Shown: in pieces, positions 1 through 6,589 of the stretch | How the letters are laid out: the number at the start of each line of letters is the position of its first letter | How positions within the stretch are numbered: position 1 is the stretch's first letter | DNA from: an uncultured Flavobacteriia bacterium | Lineage (GTDB): Bacteria; Bacteroidota; Bacteroidia; Flavobacteriales_D; Crocinitomicaceae | Direction of reading: 5' to 3' | Length of the DNA stretch: 7,236 nucleotides | Assembly (NCBI GenBank): GCA_903930085.1 | Contig: CAIYXD010000606.1 | Coordinates: forward strand, 1-7,236 | Made by a program: the position numbers and the translations under genes | Notes under the pieces: generated by a model | Told to the model about the DNA's origin: nothing | Databases searched by the model: none | Seen by the model: the letters and a program-made list of their open reading frames with translations, nothing else

Positions 1-139
1 CAAAACCTGTTTTTGCAGAAGCGAAAAGTGCATCCATCATTTTTTGAAGAATAAATGTGTCTTGCCAAAAAATGAGTTTTGAAAAACCCATTGTAATAGC
101 GATTACAAACATTCCTATCCAAATTCTATTTAATACCAT
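1..139 (-). CDS. SpmA-like nucleoside-recognition (Gate) domain membrane protein, N-terminal fragment
   Basis: An open frame starts at the ATG read from 139 to 137 and runs without a stop off the left edge, giving 46 residues. It begins MVLNRIWIGMFVIAITMGFS, a hydrophobic first membrane segment, followed by KLIFWQD and ending ASAKTGF. The MVLNxIW start, the KLIF turn and the AKTGF motif are what I know from the SpmA half of spore maturation/nucleoside-recognition proteins. In Bacteroidota these are often SpmA-SpmB fusions of roughly 400 residues or more, unrelated to sporulation and of uncertain transport function. The start is clear because the homologous N-terminus begins exactly here. The gene lies 68 nt downstream of the amidotransferase gene on the same strand with no recognisable promoter between, so co-transcription is plausible. 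The family call comes from a short fragment; whether the SpmB half is fused cannot be seen. Confidence 0.72.
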   Translation of the reverse strand, partial: MVLNRIWIGMFVIAITMGFSKLIFWQDTFILQKMMDALFASAKTGF

Positions 140-207
140 AGTGCTAATATCCGCTTTTATTTGAAAGGGATTTGAAAGGCATAAACTTTATATTAACAAT
201 GAAATGT

Positions 208-789
208 CTATAGGGAAAAGGTGGATCCTTCGTTTTTCTGCGTTAATTTGATGAAATTTTCAATTACCACGCTTCCGAGATTACCAGAAACTTCCGGGTG
301 GAATTGAACCCCGAAAATCGGCATAGAAAGGTGCTGCATTGCTTCGTTTACACAAGCGTCTGAAGATGCAACCAGTTGAAATCCTGGGGGAATTGAAATT
401 GTCTCGCAATGGTCTTCCATCATTTCAAATTCTGTCGGTAATTTATCGAAAAGCGAACAGTTTTCATACACTTCAATGGTCTGCCAATCGCGATCTTCGC
501 GCATTCTAGATGCAAAAGCACCAAATGTCAAGCCAATTAGTTGGTGACCGAAACAAATTCCCAAAACTGGAATAGTGGTATTTTTAACCCAAATTATTTT
601 TTCGAGAAAAGGCGCAATATTTTGCTCTGTAATTAACAATGGAGCACCTGAGATGATTACGCCAGAATATTTCTTTATATCCTGTTCGTTAAAATCTAGA
701 ATTGGAACGGTTTTAAAATCACAAAATCCGTCTACAATTTCTTCAATGAAATCGATTTTAGTACTTCCACAATTTAAAATTAGCACCAT
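208..789 (-). CDS. stand-alone class I glutamine amidotransferase (GMP-synthase glutaminase-like)
   Basis: The 193-residue protein is a single GATase1 domain, which releases ammonia from glutamine for a partner synthetase or transfers it to a substrate. The nucleophile elbow is GICFGHQ with Cys79, and the rest of the triad is His164 and Glu166 in VQFHPEVSG. The N-terminus (MVLILNCGS) and the SGAP oxyanion-strand segment at 47-50 also fit. Size and motifs most resemble the separate GuaA glutaminase subunit of archaea, but no ATP-pyrophosphatase or synthetase domain is attached and none is encoded nearby. Alternatives are a GATase1 acting on another metabolite, such as a gamma-glutamyl hydrolase-like enzyme. 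The protein has no signal peptide and is probably cytosolic. It starts 9 nt after the yciO stop codon, so the two genes are very likely translated from one message. The triad is intact, so activity is expected; the substrate is unknown. Confidence 0.85.
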   Translation of the reverse strand: MVLILNCGSTKIDFIEEIVDGFCDFKTVPILDFNEQDIKKYSGVIISGAPLLITEQNIAPFLEKIIWVKNTTIPVLGICFGHQLIGLTFGAFASRMREDRDWQTIEVYENCSLFDKLPTEFEMMEDHCETISIPPGFQLVASSDACVNEAMQHLSMPIFGVQFHPEVSGNLGSVVIENFIKLTQKNEGSTFSL

Positions 790-798
790 AAAAATGTT

Positions 799-1416
799 TT
801 AAATGTCCAATTTACCAATTCCTTGTCGCACAATTACCGGAGCACCGCTCGTGCAATCGATTACGGTCGAAGCATCTAAATTTCCATAACCACCATCAAT
901 AATTAAATCTACGCTTTCGTCAAAATGTTCATAAATCGTATAAGGATCTGCATAGTAATCCAAAATTGTATCCGCATCGTTATGCAAAGAAGTTGTTACA
1001 AGCGGATTTCCAAGATGCCTTACAATTTCCAAAACAATCTCATTATTTGGGATTCGAATACCAATTTCTTTTTTACCGGAATCGAATAGTTTTGGCACCT
1101 CGTTAGTTGCATTTAAAATAAAGGTAAAAGGACCTGGTAATGCATGTTTTAGCAGTTTAAATGTTGGTCGATCTAACTGTTGTACATAGCTTGCTAAATC
1201 ACTCATATCCGCACAAATGATTGAAAAGTTTGTTTTATTCAATTTCAAACCTTTCATTTTTGCAAGATTATTCAGTGCTTTTTTATTGTATAAATCGCAA
1301 CCCATACTATACACCGTATCCGTCGGAAAGATAATAATCCCTCCTTTTTTTAACACCTCTACAGCTTGTTGTATAAGTCTTTTATCGATATTCCTGGGAT
1401 TTATTTCTACAAGCAT
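799..1416 (-). CDS. yciO: YciO-type protein of the YrdC/Sua5 (threonylcarbamoyl-AMP synthase) superfamily
   Basis: The 205-residue protein is one YrdC-like domain. TsaC/Sua5 members make threonylcarbamoyl-AMP from threonine, bicarbonate and ATP for the t6A37 modification of tRNA. Visible landmarks are GGIIIFPTDTVYSMGC (25-40), LPGPFTFIL (93-101), IGIRIPNN (118-125), TTSLHN (141-146), DLIIDGGY (170-177) and STVID..... PVIVRQG (183-199). The DLIIDGGY/TVID/VVR-G C-terminus, the PGPFTFIL segment and the length match E. coli YciO better than TsaC. The KxR...SxN tetrad described for true TsaC/Sua5 enzymes reads K53-M-K55 and S143-L-H145 here, which again points to the YciO branch, whose physiological role is less settled. 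There is no Sua5 C-terminal domain. The gene follows pepF by 65 nt and precedes the amidotransferase by 9 nt. Automatic pipelines would probably name it L-threonylcarbamoyladenylate synthase; I would not assume that activity. Confidence 0.85.
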   Translation of the reverse strand: MLVEINPRNIDKRLIQQAVEVLKKGGIIIFPTDTVYSMGCDLYNKKALNNLAKMKGLKLNKTNFSIICADMSDLASYVQQLDRPTFKLLKHALPGPFTFILNATNEVPKLFDSGKKEIGIRIPNNEIVLEIVRHLGNPLVTTSLHNDADTILDYYADPYTIYEHFDESVDLIIDGGYGNLDASTVIDCTSGAPVIVRQGIGKLDI

Positions 1417-1481
1417 ATTGTTTTAAAAGTTGGAGTGACGGATTAATTATTGGGATTCATCTGTTAATTTACACAGAATTT

Positions 1482-3203
1482 TTAAATTTTCTTTAATTCT
1501 GCTTGAACGAAACTTGCCAATTCCTTTAAATAGTTTTCAGTGAAGTCGAAAGAAATTCCTGCAACCTTATAGATTTCAGGAATCGTTGCTGTATATCCCA
1601 ATTGTAGTGCGTTTTTATAGTCTTCAATGGCTTTCGGGAAATTTTCCTGGCTATTTTTCCAAACTCCGAGCGCGCCAAGTTGTGCAATTCCATATTCGAT
1701 ATAATAAAATGGCACTTCGAATAGGTGTAATTGTCTTTGCCATGCGGTTGCTTGCATGTCTTCAAATCCAGTCCAATCTGTCAATCCCGTTCCATATTCC
1801 TTTGAAATTTCCGACCATTTTGTATGTCTTTCAGAAACGGTGTGGGTTGGATTGGAATAAACCCAATGCTGGAATTCATCTATTTGTGCAATCCATGGAA
1901 GGATTTTCAAAATCGATTCGAGTTGTTCTCTTTTTGCACGGTTAAAATTATCGTTATCCGAATAAAATTCATTCCAAAGCTCCATTGTTAGCATTTCCAT
2001 CGACATGGAAGCCAATTCAGCGACTTCGGATGGAACATTTTTGAAACCGGTCAATTCCAAATCTCTACTCAGAAAGGAATGCACTGCATGTCCGCCTTCG
2101 TGCACCATTGTCACTAAATCGCGTTGTGCACCAACCGAATTCATGAATATAAAAGGTACGCCAATTTCATACAAGGGATAATTGTAACCGCCTGGTGATT
2201 TCCCTTCTTTTGAATCCAAATCCAAATGTCCCATTTCGTCCATCGTGCGCAAACAATCGCCGAAGTAGGAATCGATTTTATCAAACATGGCAATCGTTCC
2301 TGTCAATAATTGTTTCCCAGTTTCAAAAGGTTTCAAAGGTTGTTTGCCTTCCGGATCAACTTCCGAATCCCACGGTTTAAATTTCTCCTTTCCCAAGGTC
2401 TTGAGTTTTGCAAGCTGAATTTCTTTCACCAAGGGAACGATTTGTGATTTAATGGCCTTGTGAAAATTAAAGCAATCCTCTTTTGTGTAGTCAAACCTTC
2501 CCAAAGCTAGAAATTTGTAATCGCGGAAATTATCAAATCCAGCATTTATTGCAACTTGGTGTCTTTTTTCAATCAATTCAGTGAACAATCCATCTAAACT
2601 GTCAATGTCTTTTCTTCTTCGGGTAGACATTTTTTCGAAGATGGTTCGACGTAATTCTTCATCTGTTTCTTTCAAAAGCGATGCTGCCTTCTGCATTGTC
2701 AATGTTTCCCCGTTGTGTTCAATCGATTGCGCTGCGGAAATAGAACCAAACAATTGGCTTTTTTCGTTTAATTCTGCTTCCAATGGAATATTTTCTTCTC
2801 GGAACAACTCTAAAGCTGTTTTTACAGATCGAAAATAAATGCGATAGGCTTCTTCTTTATCTAACGCTTCAAAGTAGGGTGAATCCACCAATTTCTTATT
2901 CAGTTTGTCTTCGAATGGTGCTAATTGCGGTTGAATTTTCGTTACAAAAAAAGTATAGGCGTTACTTAATTTTTCATCGCGTGTATCAATTGTCATTTTG
3001 ATATAACGCCACGCTGCATCTTCTTCTAGCACAGCCTCTAATTCACTTTTGTCGTGCAGCCATTTCACATATTCTTCTCTGGAATTTGTTGCGCGATTAG
3101 CCAATTCTTCAAAATAATTTTGGATGGATTCCCATGAATCAATTACTAAGTTTTCGGCAACAAATGTTCTGGGTGATTTTGTTATTTTCATATTTTCTTT
3201 CAT
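1482..3203 (-). CDS. pepF: oligoendopeptidase F-type M3 zinc metallopeptidase
   Basis: The 573-residue protein has the M3 zinc signature MVHEGGHAVHSFLS, with ligands His368 and His372 and catalytic Glu369. By alignment from memory with thimet oligopeptidase, Glu396 in PSEVAELASM is the third ligand. The substrate-site segment FEVPFYYIEYGIAQLGALG (495-513) is typical of PepF, as is WRYIKMTIDT (65-74) in the helical N-terminal region. Length is close to the usual ~600 residues. There is no signal peptide, so it should act in the cytosol on short peptides (PepF enzymes cleave peptides of roughly 7-17 residues). The N-terminus aligns well from DSWESI (22-27), so the start is at M1 or at M5 twelve bases further in. 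M1 sits directly against the U-run of a terminator-like hairpin, which leaves no room for a promoter or a free leader, so M5 deserves consideration. yciO follows after 65 nt. Confidence 0.94.
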   Translation of the reverse strand: MKENMKITKSPRTFVAENLVIDSWESIQNYFEELANRATNSREEYVKWLHDKSELEAVLEEDAAWRYIKMTIDTRDEKLSNAYTFFVTKIQPQLAPFEDKLNKKLVDSPYFEALDKEEAYRIYFRSVKTALELFREENIPLEAELNEKSQLFGSISAAQSIEHNGETLTMQKAASLLKETDEELRRTIFEKMSTRRRKDIDSLDGLFTELIEKRHQVAINAGFDNFRDYKFLALGRFDYTKEDCFNFHKAIKSQIVPLVKEIQLAKLKTLGKEKFKPWDSEVDPEGKQPLKPFETGKQLLTGTIAMFDKIDSYFGDCLRTMDEMGHLDLDSKEGKSPGGYNYPLYEIGVPFIFMNSVGAQRDLVTMVHEGGHAVHSFLSRDLELTGFKNVPSEVAELASMSMEMLTMELWNEFYSDNDNFNRAKREQLESILKILPWIAQIDEFQHWVYSNPTHTVSERHTKWSEISKEYGTGLTDWTGFEDMQATAWQRQLHLFEVPFYYIEYGIAQLGALGVWKNSQENFPKAIEDYKNALQLGYTATIPEIYKVAGISFDFTENYLKELASFVQAELKKI

Positions 3204-3205
3204 AA

Positions 3206-3234
3206 AAAAAAAGCCGGGATTACCGACTTTTTTT
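3206..3234 (-). terminator. intrinsic-terminator-like hairpin abutting the pepF start codon
   Basis: On the minus strand the sequence is seven A, then GTCGG, loop TAATC, CCGGC, then nine T ending directly before the pepF ATG at 3203. The GC stem has five pairs (one G-U), and A7/T7 pairing can extend it to 12 bp. This is the form of a Bacteroidota intrinsic terminator and would end transcripts from the DUF5606 gene, whose stop lies 106 nt upstream. On the plus strand the same stem has a C-A mismatch and no gene reads in from that side, so minus-strand use is favoured. Its contact with the pepF start means pepF either depends on readthrough or is controlled by this structure. Confidence 0.72.
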
Positions 3235-3235
3235 G

Positions 3236-3250
3236 TTATTTTTCTTTCAT
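3236..3250 (-). other. possible leader mini-ORF (MKEK) before pepF
   Basis: On the minus strand ATG AAA GAA AAA TAA begins at 3250 and stops at 3236, one base before the A-arm of the terminator-like hairpin. The two bases before its ATG plus that ATG form TAATG, so it overlaps the stop of an adjacent ATG-TAA start-stop pair. A ribosome ending here would cover the 5' arm of the hairpin and could in principle affect termination. There is no direct evidence of translation, and frames this short occur by chance. Confidence 0.2.
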
Positions 3251-3340
3251 TACATACCTAATTTCGAAAAGACATCGGGGCAGTAGTGAATCCTTTATTT
3301 TTTAATTTAATTCAAAAGAGAATAAATAAGCAATATAAAA

Positions 3341-3928
3341 TTACTTTCCTCTGTTTGAACTTGTTTTTGGTGCAGCAACTTTTTTACCGGCGGCTGGTTT
3401 TGCAGATTTTGCTTTGTCTGCTGTTTTCGCCTTTACGGCTGTGGCAGCTTTTGGAGCAGCAACTTTTTTAGCAGTTGGTTTTTTAGTAGCCGTTTCTGAC
3501 TGCGTTACTTCTTCTACAATTTCTGTCGCTTCAGCTGCTGCTTCTTCCATTTTCAGATTTCCTGATTTATGCAAAAGGTTGTACCATTGAAACATTTTCT
3601 TTACATCGGAAGAATAAACACGTTCTTGATCATAATTAGGAAGTAATTCCAATAAATAATTTTGCAAGACAGTTAAACTTTCTTTGTGAGAAGGACACAT
3701 TTTACCATCTTCTTTTTTATAGATTGCAGCAAGTAAATCTTTCAAAGGCGCATCTTCATCGTACGTATAGATACTGATATCATCCAATGCGGAAATTTTA
3801 TCAGTAGCATACGCTGGAAAACGTTTGTTATCAATTAATGACTCTACAATAATGTTGTTCTTACCTTGTGCGATTACTTTGTAAAGGCCTGGTCTTCCTG
3901 AAATTGCTATTATTCCTGTTAAATTCAT
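3341..3928 (-). CDS. DUF5606 protein with a histone-like Lys/Ala-rich C-terminal tail
   Basis: The 195-residue protein has two parts. Residues 1-127 form the DUF5606 domain, known to me from Bacteroidota and without an assigned function. Recognisable pieces are MNLTGIIAISGRPGLYKV (1-18), IVESLIDNKRFPAY (27-40), DISIYTYDEDAPLKDL (50-65) and DVKKMFQWYNLLHKSGNL (108-125). The first section looks like a small beta-barrel. Residues 128-147 are acidic and Ala-rich, then 149-195 are almost only Lys, Ala, Pro, Thr and Val, resembling histone H1 or HU-like tails. KKVAAPK occurs twice, at 154-160 and 182-188. Such a tail suggests binding to nucleic acid or another polyanion, which is inference. There is no signal peptide. 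The gene starts 52 nt after the upstream subtilase stop and has its own promoter element. A terminator-like hairpin follows it. Confidence 0.85.
   Translation of the reverse strand: MNLTGIIAISGRPGLYKVIAQGKNNIIVESLIDNKRFPAYATDKISALDDISIYTYDEDAPLKDLLAAIYKKEDGKMCPSHKESLTVLQNYLLELLPNYDQERVYSSDVKKMFQWYNLLHKSGNLKMEEAAAEATEIVEEVTQSETATKKPTAKKVAAPKAATAVKAKTADKAKSAKPAAGKKVAAPKTSSNRGK
3366..3470. repeat. direct repeats coding for KKVAAPK in the DUF5606 tail
   Basis: A 21-bp unit containing GCAGCAACTTTTTTA on the plus strand is present at 3366-3386 and 3450-3470. The copies differ at one base and lie 84 bp (28 codons) apart in the same frame. They encode the two KKVAAPK motifs. Near-identity at the DNA level suggests recent internal duplication or slippage, and the tail length may vary between strains. 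Confidence 0.8.
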
Positions 3929-3953
3929 GCGTGTTCTTATCTGTTTACGGTGT

Positions 3954-3961
3954 CAAAAATA
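3954..3961 (-). promoter_or_regulatory. Bacteroidota-type -7 element (TATTTTTG) for the DUF5606 gene
   Basis: On the minus strand TATTTTTG matches TAnnTTTG exactly and lies 25 nt before the DUF5606 ATG, which implies a leader of roughly 18-20 nt. No TTG is present at the usual -33 distance. It lies in the 52-bp gap after the subtilase stop, where I see no strong terminator, so readthrough from the subtilase gene is also possible. Confidence 0.5.
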
Positions 3962-3980
3962 TAAATTCTTTGCGGTAAAA

Positions 3981-6539
3981 TTACATTCTAATTATTTTGG
4001 TGTGAAACTTTTCTTTTTCTATGTAAACAATTAAGTGGTAAATCCCTTGTGGCAGTATAGAAATAGAGTAGGAATTTTCGCCAATTATCTCCGGAAAAAT
4101 TTCTTGTCCGATAACAGAAAAGAGCTGTATTTTTTCAATTTGATGATCTGAAAGAATAGAAAATTGGTCATTCGTTGGATTGGGTGAAACTATAATTTCA
4201 TTTACTTTCTGTAAATCTATTCCTGCTGTAACCGTATATGGGGCTGTTACGGAAATACATCCTTCGTCACTATAGCTGTAGCAAGTATACGTTCCGTATG
4301 GCGGAAAAATTTCCAGGGTTGAACTTGTCGCGCCCGGAATATCTTGACCGTTAAGCGTCCACTGATATGTAGTAAAAGAAAGTGTTGCTAACGTGTTTCC
4401 TGTTTGAATAATAGGAAGCATTGGCAATGGGTTGGTTTGGAATACCGTAAACGGGTTTGTAATTGAACTACAGCCGTTTGTGTTGTATACTGTTGCGCTA
4501 TAATCACCGACGGTAGGAACATAATTTGTTGTTCCTACAAATCCATTTGACCAAATGACGGACATTATTGGAGAAGCAGAAATTGCAGTCAAAGGAATCG
4601 GATCAGCACAAAAAGCACCGTTTCCAATTATACTGGTATTAAATTCATTTTGCAGTATAAGATTAAGTGCGTTGGCTTTCCCGAATCCGTAACTATTGTT
4701 GGGTACAGAACTCGTATACCCATCAGAAAAAGCATTTGTAAATAATTGAGTTTTGAAATACGCATAATTCGCTTTACTGCATTTTTCAAGAAATAGCGCT
4801 GCGATTCCAGCAATAACTGGAGAAGCCATCGAAGTTCCACCATTTCTAACATGCCAACCGCCAGAATCTATTGCGGCGTTATTAATTGGATTATTTAAAA
4901 AATTTAGCGGTCCTGCGGACAAAGAAACATCTCCAGCAGCAGAAATATCGGGTTTTATAACACCGTGGCGATTTGGACCTTTACTCGAATTAGGACTTAA
5001 TTTTCCAGGATTCGTCATGTCGCCGCTTGGGTAATATTGATTTCCATTGTTATCGATATGCCCAAGTCGATTCCTGAAATTTCCAACTGAAATAATTTTT
5101 TCAGAACAATTCCAAGACGAAACGACCGATTGAGATAAATCGGGTTGGTGGTAGTGCATTATTTCAGGAAGAACAGAAACTGTCGGAAGGTTAGTTACTA
5201 AATCGTTCAGACCGAGCCAAGCGCCACTCCACAAATCGTATTTCCCAGATCCAGTTGTCATGAAGCGAAAAAGATAGGAAGTAGAATCAATTGAACTAAA
5301 CAACACTTGCAGGTGGTAATTTCCATTTTCCAGTTCACTATAAATTTCTAGTGTCGCAATGCGATTTCCTATCGTAGAATAAATTGTATCGTAAATTAAA
5401 GTGTTTAAATTGGATTGTGCAGGTCTAAAAATAGTTTTTCCGCGCAAGCCATACGTTGGAGAAGGTAAATCTGCTCCCAGTGCAAAATTATAGGTTGCAT
5501 CGCTGCCATCAGACCATAAATCAAAAAATACTTTATTCGCTCCAAAAGCAGCACTGGAAGAAGGATTATTCAATAGCCAAACGAATGAAGTATCCGAATC
5601 TACATTTCCTGTTACGTGGTATTTCCCTTTAGCACCAGAGTTTCCAGCGGCACAAATAATGATTCTTCCCGCTTTTTCCGTTACAAGATCTTCCATGTAT
5701 TCTGCTGCAGGATCATTTCCATCGTGGCTTCCCAGATAAGTTCCAAGACTTAAGTTTATTACTGCCGGCATGCCGAGTGAATCTGCAACTTTAAAGATAT
5801 AATCACACGCATCGGCAATGGTTAAAGTCCAATTGGGTAAATCAAAATTTGATTCCACAACAATTATTTTTGATTTCGGCGCAATTCCAGTATTTGTTCC
5901 ATTTGCCATGCCATTACCAGAACCCATTCCTGCGACCGTACTTCCATGAGCGGTGCTGGTTTCCAAACTCGTGCAACTGCCATTATTGATTGCATTTTCT
6001 CCCCAAACAATTCCATAATTGTACGGTTGCGGAATTGTTCCTCCTACATTCGTTGTCTGGTCCCAATACCGTAACACTCTTGTTTCGCCATTTTCATCTT
6101 TAAAATCAGGATGATTCCAATCAATTCCTTGATCGACGTAACCAAGAATAACGTTTTCTCCCGAGTAAGGAGAAGATAAACCACTAGAACCCTGGTGAAC
6201 TTGATTTACGAAATGCATCGCGCGAGTAGTATCTGCTAACGCCATCGGAGGCGCATATTCGAAGTAAAAATCTTTTAATTCGTTTGATTTTGTTTTCTCA
6301 TGAATCCAATTTGCCGTGGATGAGATAAACAAGTAGCTCCCTGAATAATATTTTATTTTAACACACTCTTTATCCAATAAAGCTTTGGTAATGGAATCAT
6401 TTGGAACACAAAAAGTGGAAATTGAAAGTGGCGATTTATCCAGTAATTGCTGAAACCCAAATTTAGCATGTTGACCAAACACAGCACTTGGCGTGTGCAA
6501 CAAGATGAAACCTAGGAGTAAAATAACGAATCGAACCAT
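3981..6539 (-). CDS. secreted CspA-like subtilase (S8) with T9SS C-terminal sorting domain
   Basis: The protein is 852 residues from the ATG at 6539. The frame could extend to a TTG at 6608, but the ATG gives a clean signal peptide (MVRFVILLLGFILLHTPSAV, cut near FG-Q23) and lies 27 nt after a promoter element. Residues 24 to about 110 are a probable propeptide. The S8 triad is Asp136 (YVDQGID), His198 (AHGSTVAG) and Ser570 (GTSMASP), with oxyanion Asn300 (AAGNSG). RYWDQTT (157-163) and NLSLGTYLGSHDG (262-274) are hallmarks of the CspA-like S8 group. About 180 beta-rich residues (302-482) between Asn and Ser fit the jelly-roll insert known in clostridial Csp proteases. Two Ig/PKD-like domains follow (637-697 and 706-772). 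The end (778-852), with SPNPTNDQFSI, LFSVIGQE, LPQGIYHLIV and a final KIIRM, is a type A T9SS sorting domain. The protein is expected outside the cell or anchored on its surface. Confidence 0.93.
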   Translation of the reverse strand: MVRFVILLLGFILLHTPSAVFGQHAKFGFQQLLDKSPLSISTFCVPNDSITKALLDKECVKIKYYSGSYLFISSTANWIHEKTKSNELKDFYFEYAPPMALADTTRAMHFVNQVHQGSSGLSSPYSGENVILGYVDQGIDWNHPDFKDENGETRVLRYWDQTTNVGGTIPQPYNYGIVWGENAINNGSCTSLETSTAHGSTVAGMGSGNGMANGTNTGIAPKSKIIVVESNFDLPNWTLTIADACDYIFKVADSLGMPAVINLSLGTYLGSHDGNDPAAEYMEDLVTEKAGRIIICAAGNSGAKGKYHVTGNVDSDTSFVWLLNNPSSSAAFGANKVFFDLWSDGSDATYNFALGADLPSPTYGLRGKTIFRPAQSNLNTLIYDTIYSTIGNRIATLEIYSELENGNYHLQVLFSSIDSTSYLFRFMTTGSGKYDLWSGAWLGLNDLVTNLPTVSVLPEIMHYHQPDLSQSVVSSWNCSEKIISVGNFRNRLGHIDNNGNQYYPSGDMTNPGKLSPNSSKGPNRHGVIKPDISAAGDVSLSAGPLNFLNNPINNAAIDSGGWHVRNGGTSMASPVIAGIAALFLEKCSKANYAYFKTQLFTNAFSDGYTSSVPNNSYGFGKANALNLILQNEFNTSIIGNGAFCADPIPLTAISASPIMSVIWSNGFVGTTNYVPTVGDYSATVYNTNGCSSITNPFTVFQTNPLPMLPIIQTGNTLATLSFTTYQWTLNGQDIPGATSSTLEIFPPYGTYTCYSYSDEGCISVTAPYTVTAGIDLQKVNEIIVSPNPTNDQFSILSDHQIEKIQLFSVIGQEIFPEIIGENSYSISILPQGIYHLIVYIEKEKFHTKIIRM

Positions 6540-6549
6540 TTGTACTGAA

Positions 6550-6589
6550 TTTTGACCTATTAACTGCAAATATATCTTAAAGGTCAAAA
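6550..6589. promoter_or_regulatory. operator-like inverted repeat TTTTGACCT-N22-AGGTCAAAA
   Basis: A perfect 9-bp inverted repeat has arms at 6550-6558 and 6581-6589 and a 22-bp spacer. The arm centres are 31 bp apart, about three helical turns, so two protein dimers or a dimer of dimers could bind the same DNA face. The spacer contains the TATATTTG element of the leftward subtilase. It lies in the 120-bp gap between two divergent subtilase genes and could control one or both. There is no U-run after either arm, so it is not a terminator. Confidence 0.5.
6567..6574 (-). promoter_or_regulatory. Bacteroidota-type -7 element (TATATTTG) for the CspA-like subtilase
   Basis: On the minus strand TATATTTG is an exact TAnnTTTG match, 27 nt before the chosen ATG. 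A TTG at the classical -33 spacing is absent; a TTG ten bases upstream is too close, and the -33 region is only T-rich. The element lies inside the 9-bp inverted repeat pair, so a repressor there could block it. Its position supports the ATG at 6539 over the longer TTG start, which would lie upstream of the promoter. Confidence 0.55.

Larger units (their letters stand above)
3193..3250. repeat. 11-bp direct repeats flanking the pepF leader hairpin
   Basis: The plus-strand sequence TTTTCTTTCAT occurs at 3193-3203 and again at 3240-3250, with 36 bp between that contain the terminator-like hairpin. Read on the minus strand both copies give ATGAAAGAAAA. The downstream copy is the first codons of pepF (MKEN); the upstream copy starts a 4-codon frame. 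The repeats may come from duplication or insertion of a roughly 47-bp unit, or may be chance in AT-rich DNA. Confidence 0.55.

Noticed and set aside
575..802. Plus-strand frame antisense to the start of the amidotransferase gene.
   Set aside because: The minus-strand frame has the clear GATase1 triad; the plus-strand product has no recognisable features.
1586..3001. Several plus-strand open frames of 60-120 codons inside pepF.
   Set aside because: They lie antisense to a gene with intact M3 motifs over its whole length, have no recognisable domains, and have irregular composition. They are shadows of the coding frame.
3193..3250. Target-site duplication of a mobile element around the pepF leader hairpin.
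   Set aside because: Only 36 bp lie between the repeats, with no terminal inverted repeats or coding content. A local duplication is simpler, so no mobile element is annotated.
3944..3979. Inverted TTTAC/GTAAA between the CspA-like subtilase and DUF5606 as a terminator.
   Set aside because: Only five pairs with a 26-base loop and no U-run. It is too weak to call.
6581..6588. The TTG ten bases upstream of TATATTTG (minus strand) as a -33 box.
   Set aside because: Bacteroidota promoters have about 17-23 bp between TTG and TAnnTTTG; ten is too short. The TTG is better explained as part of the inverted repeat arm.
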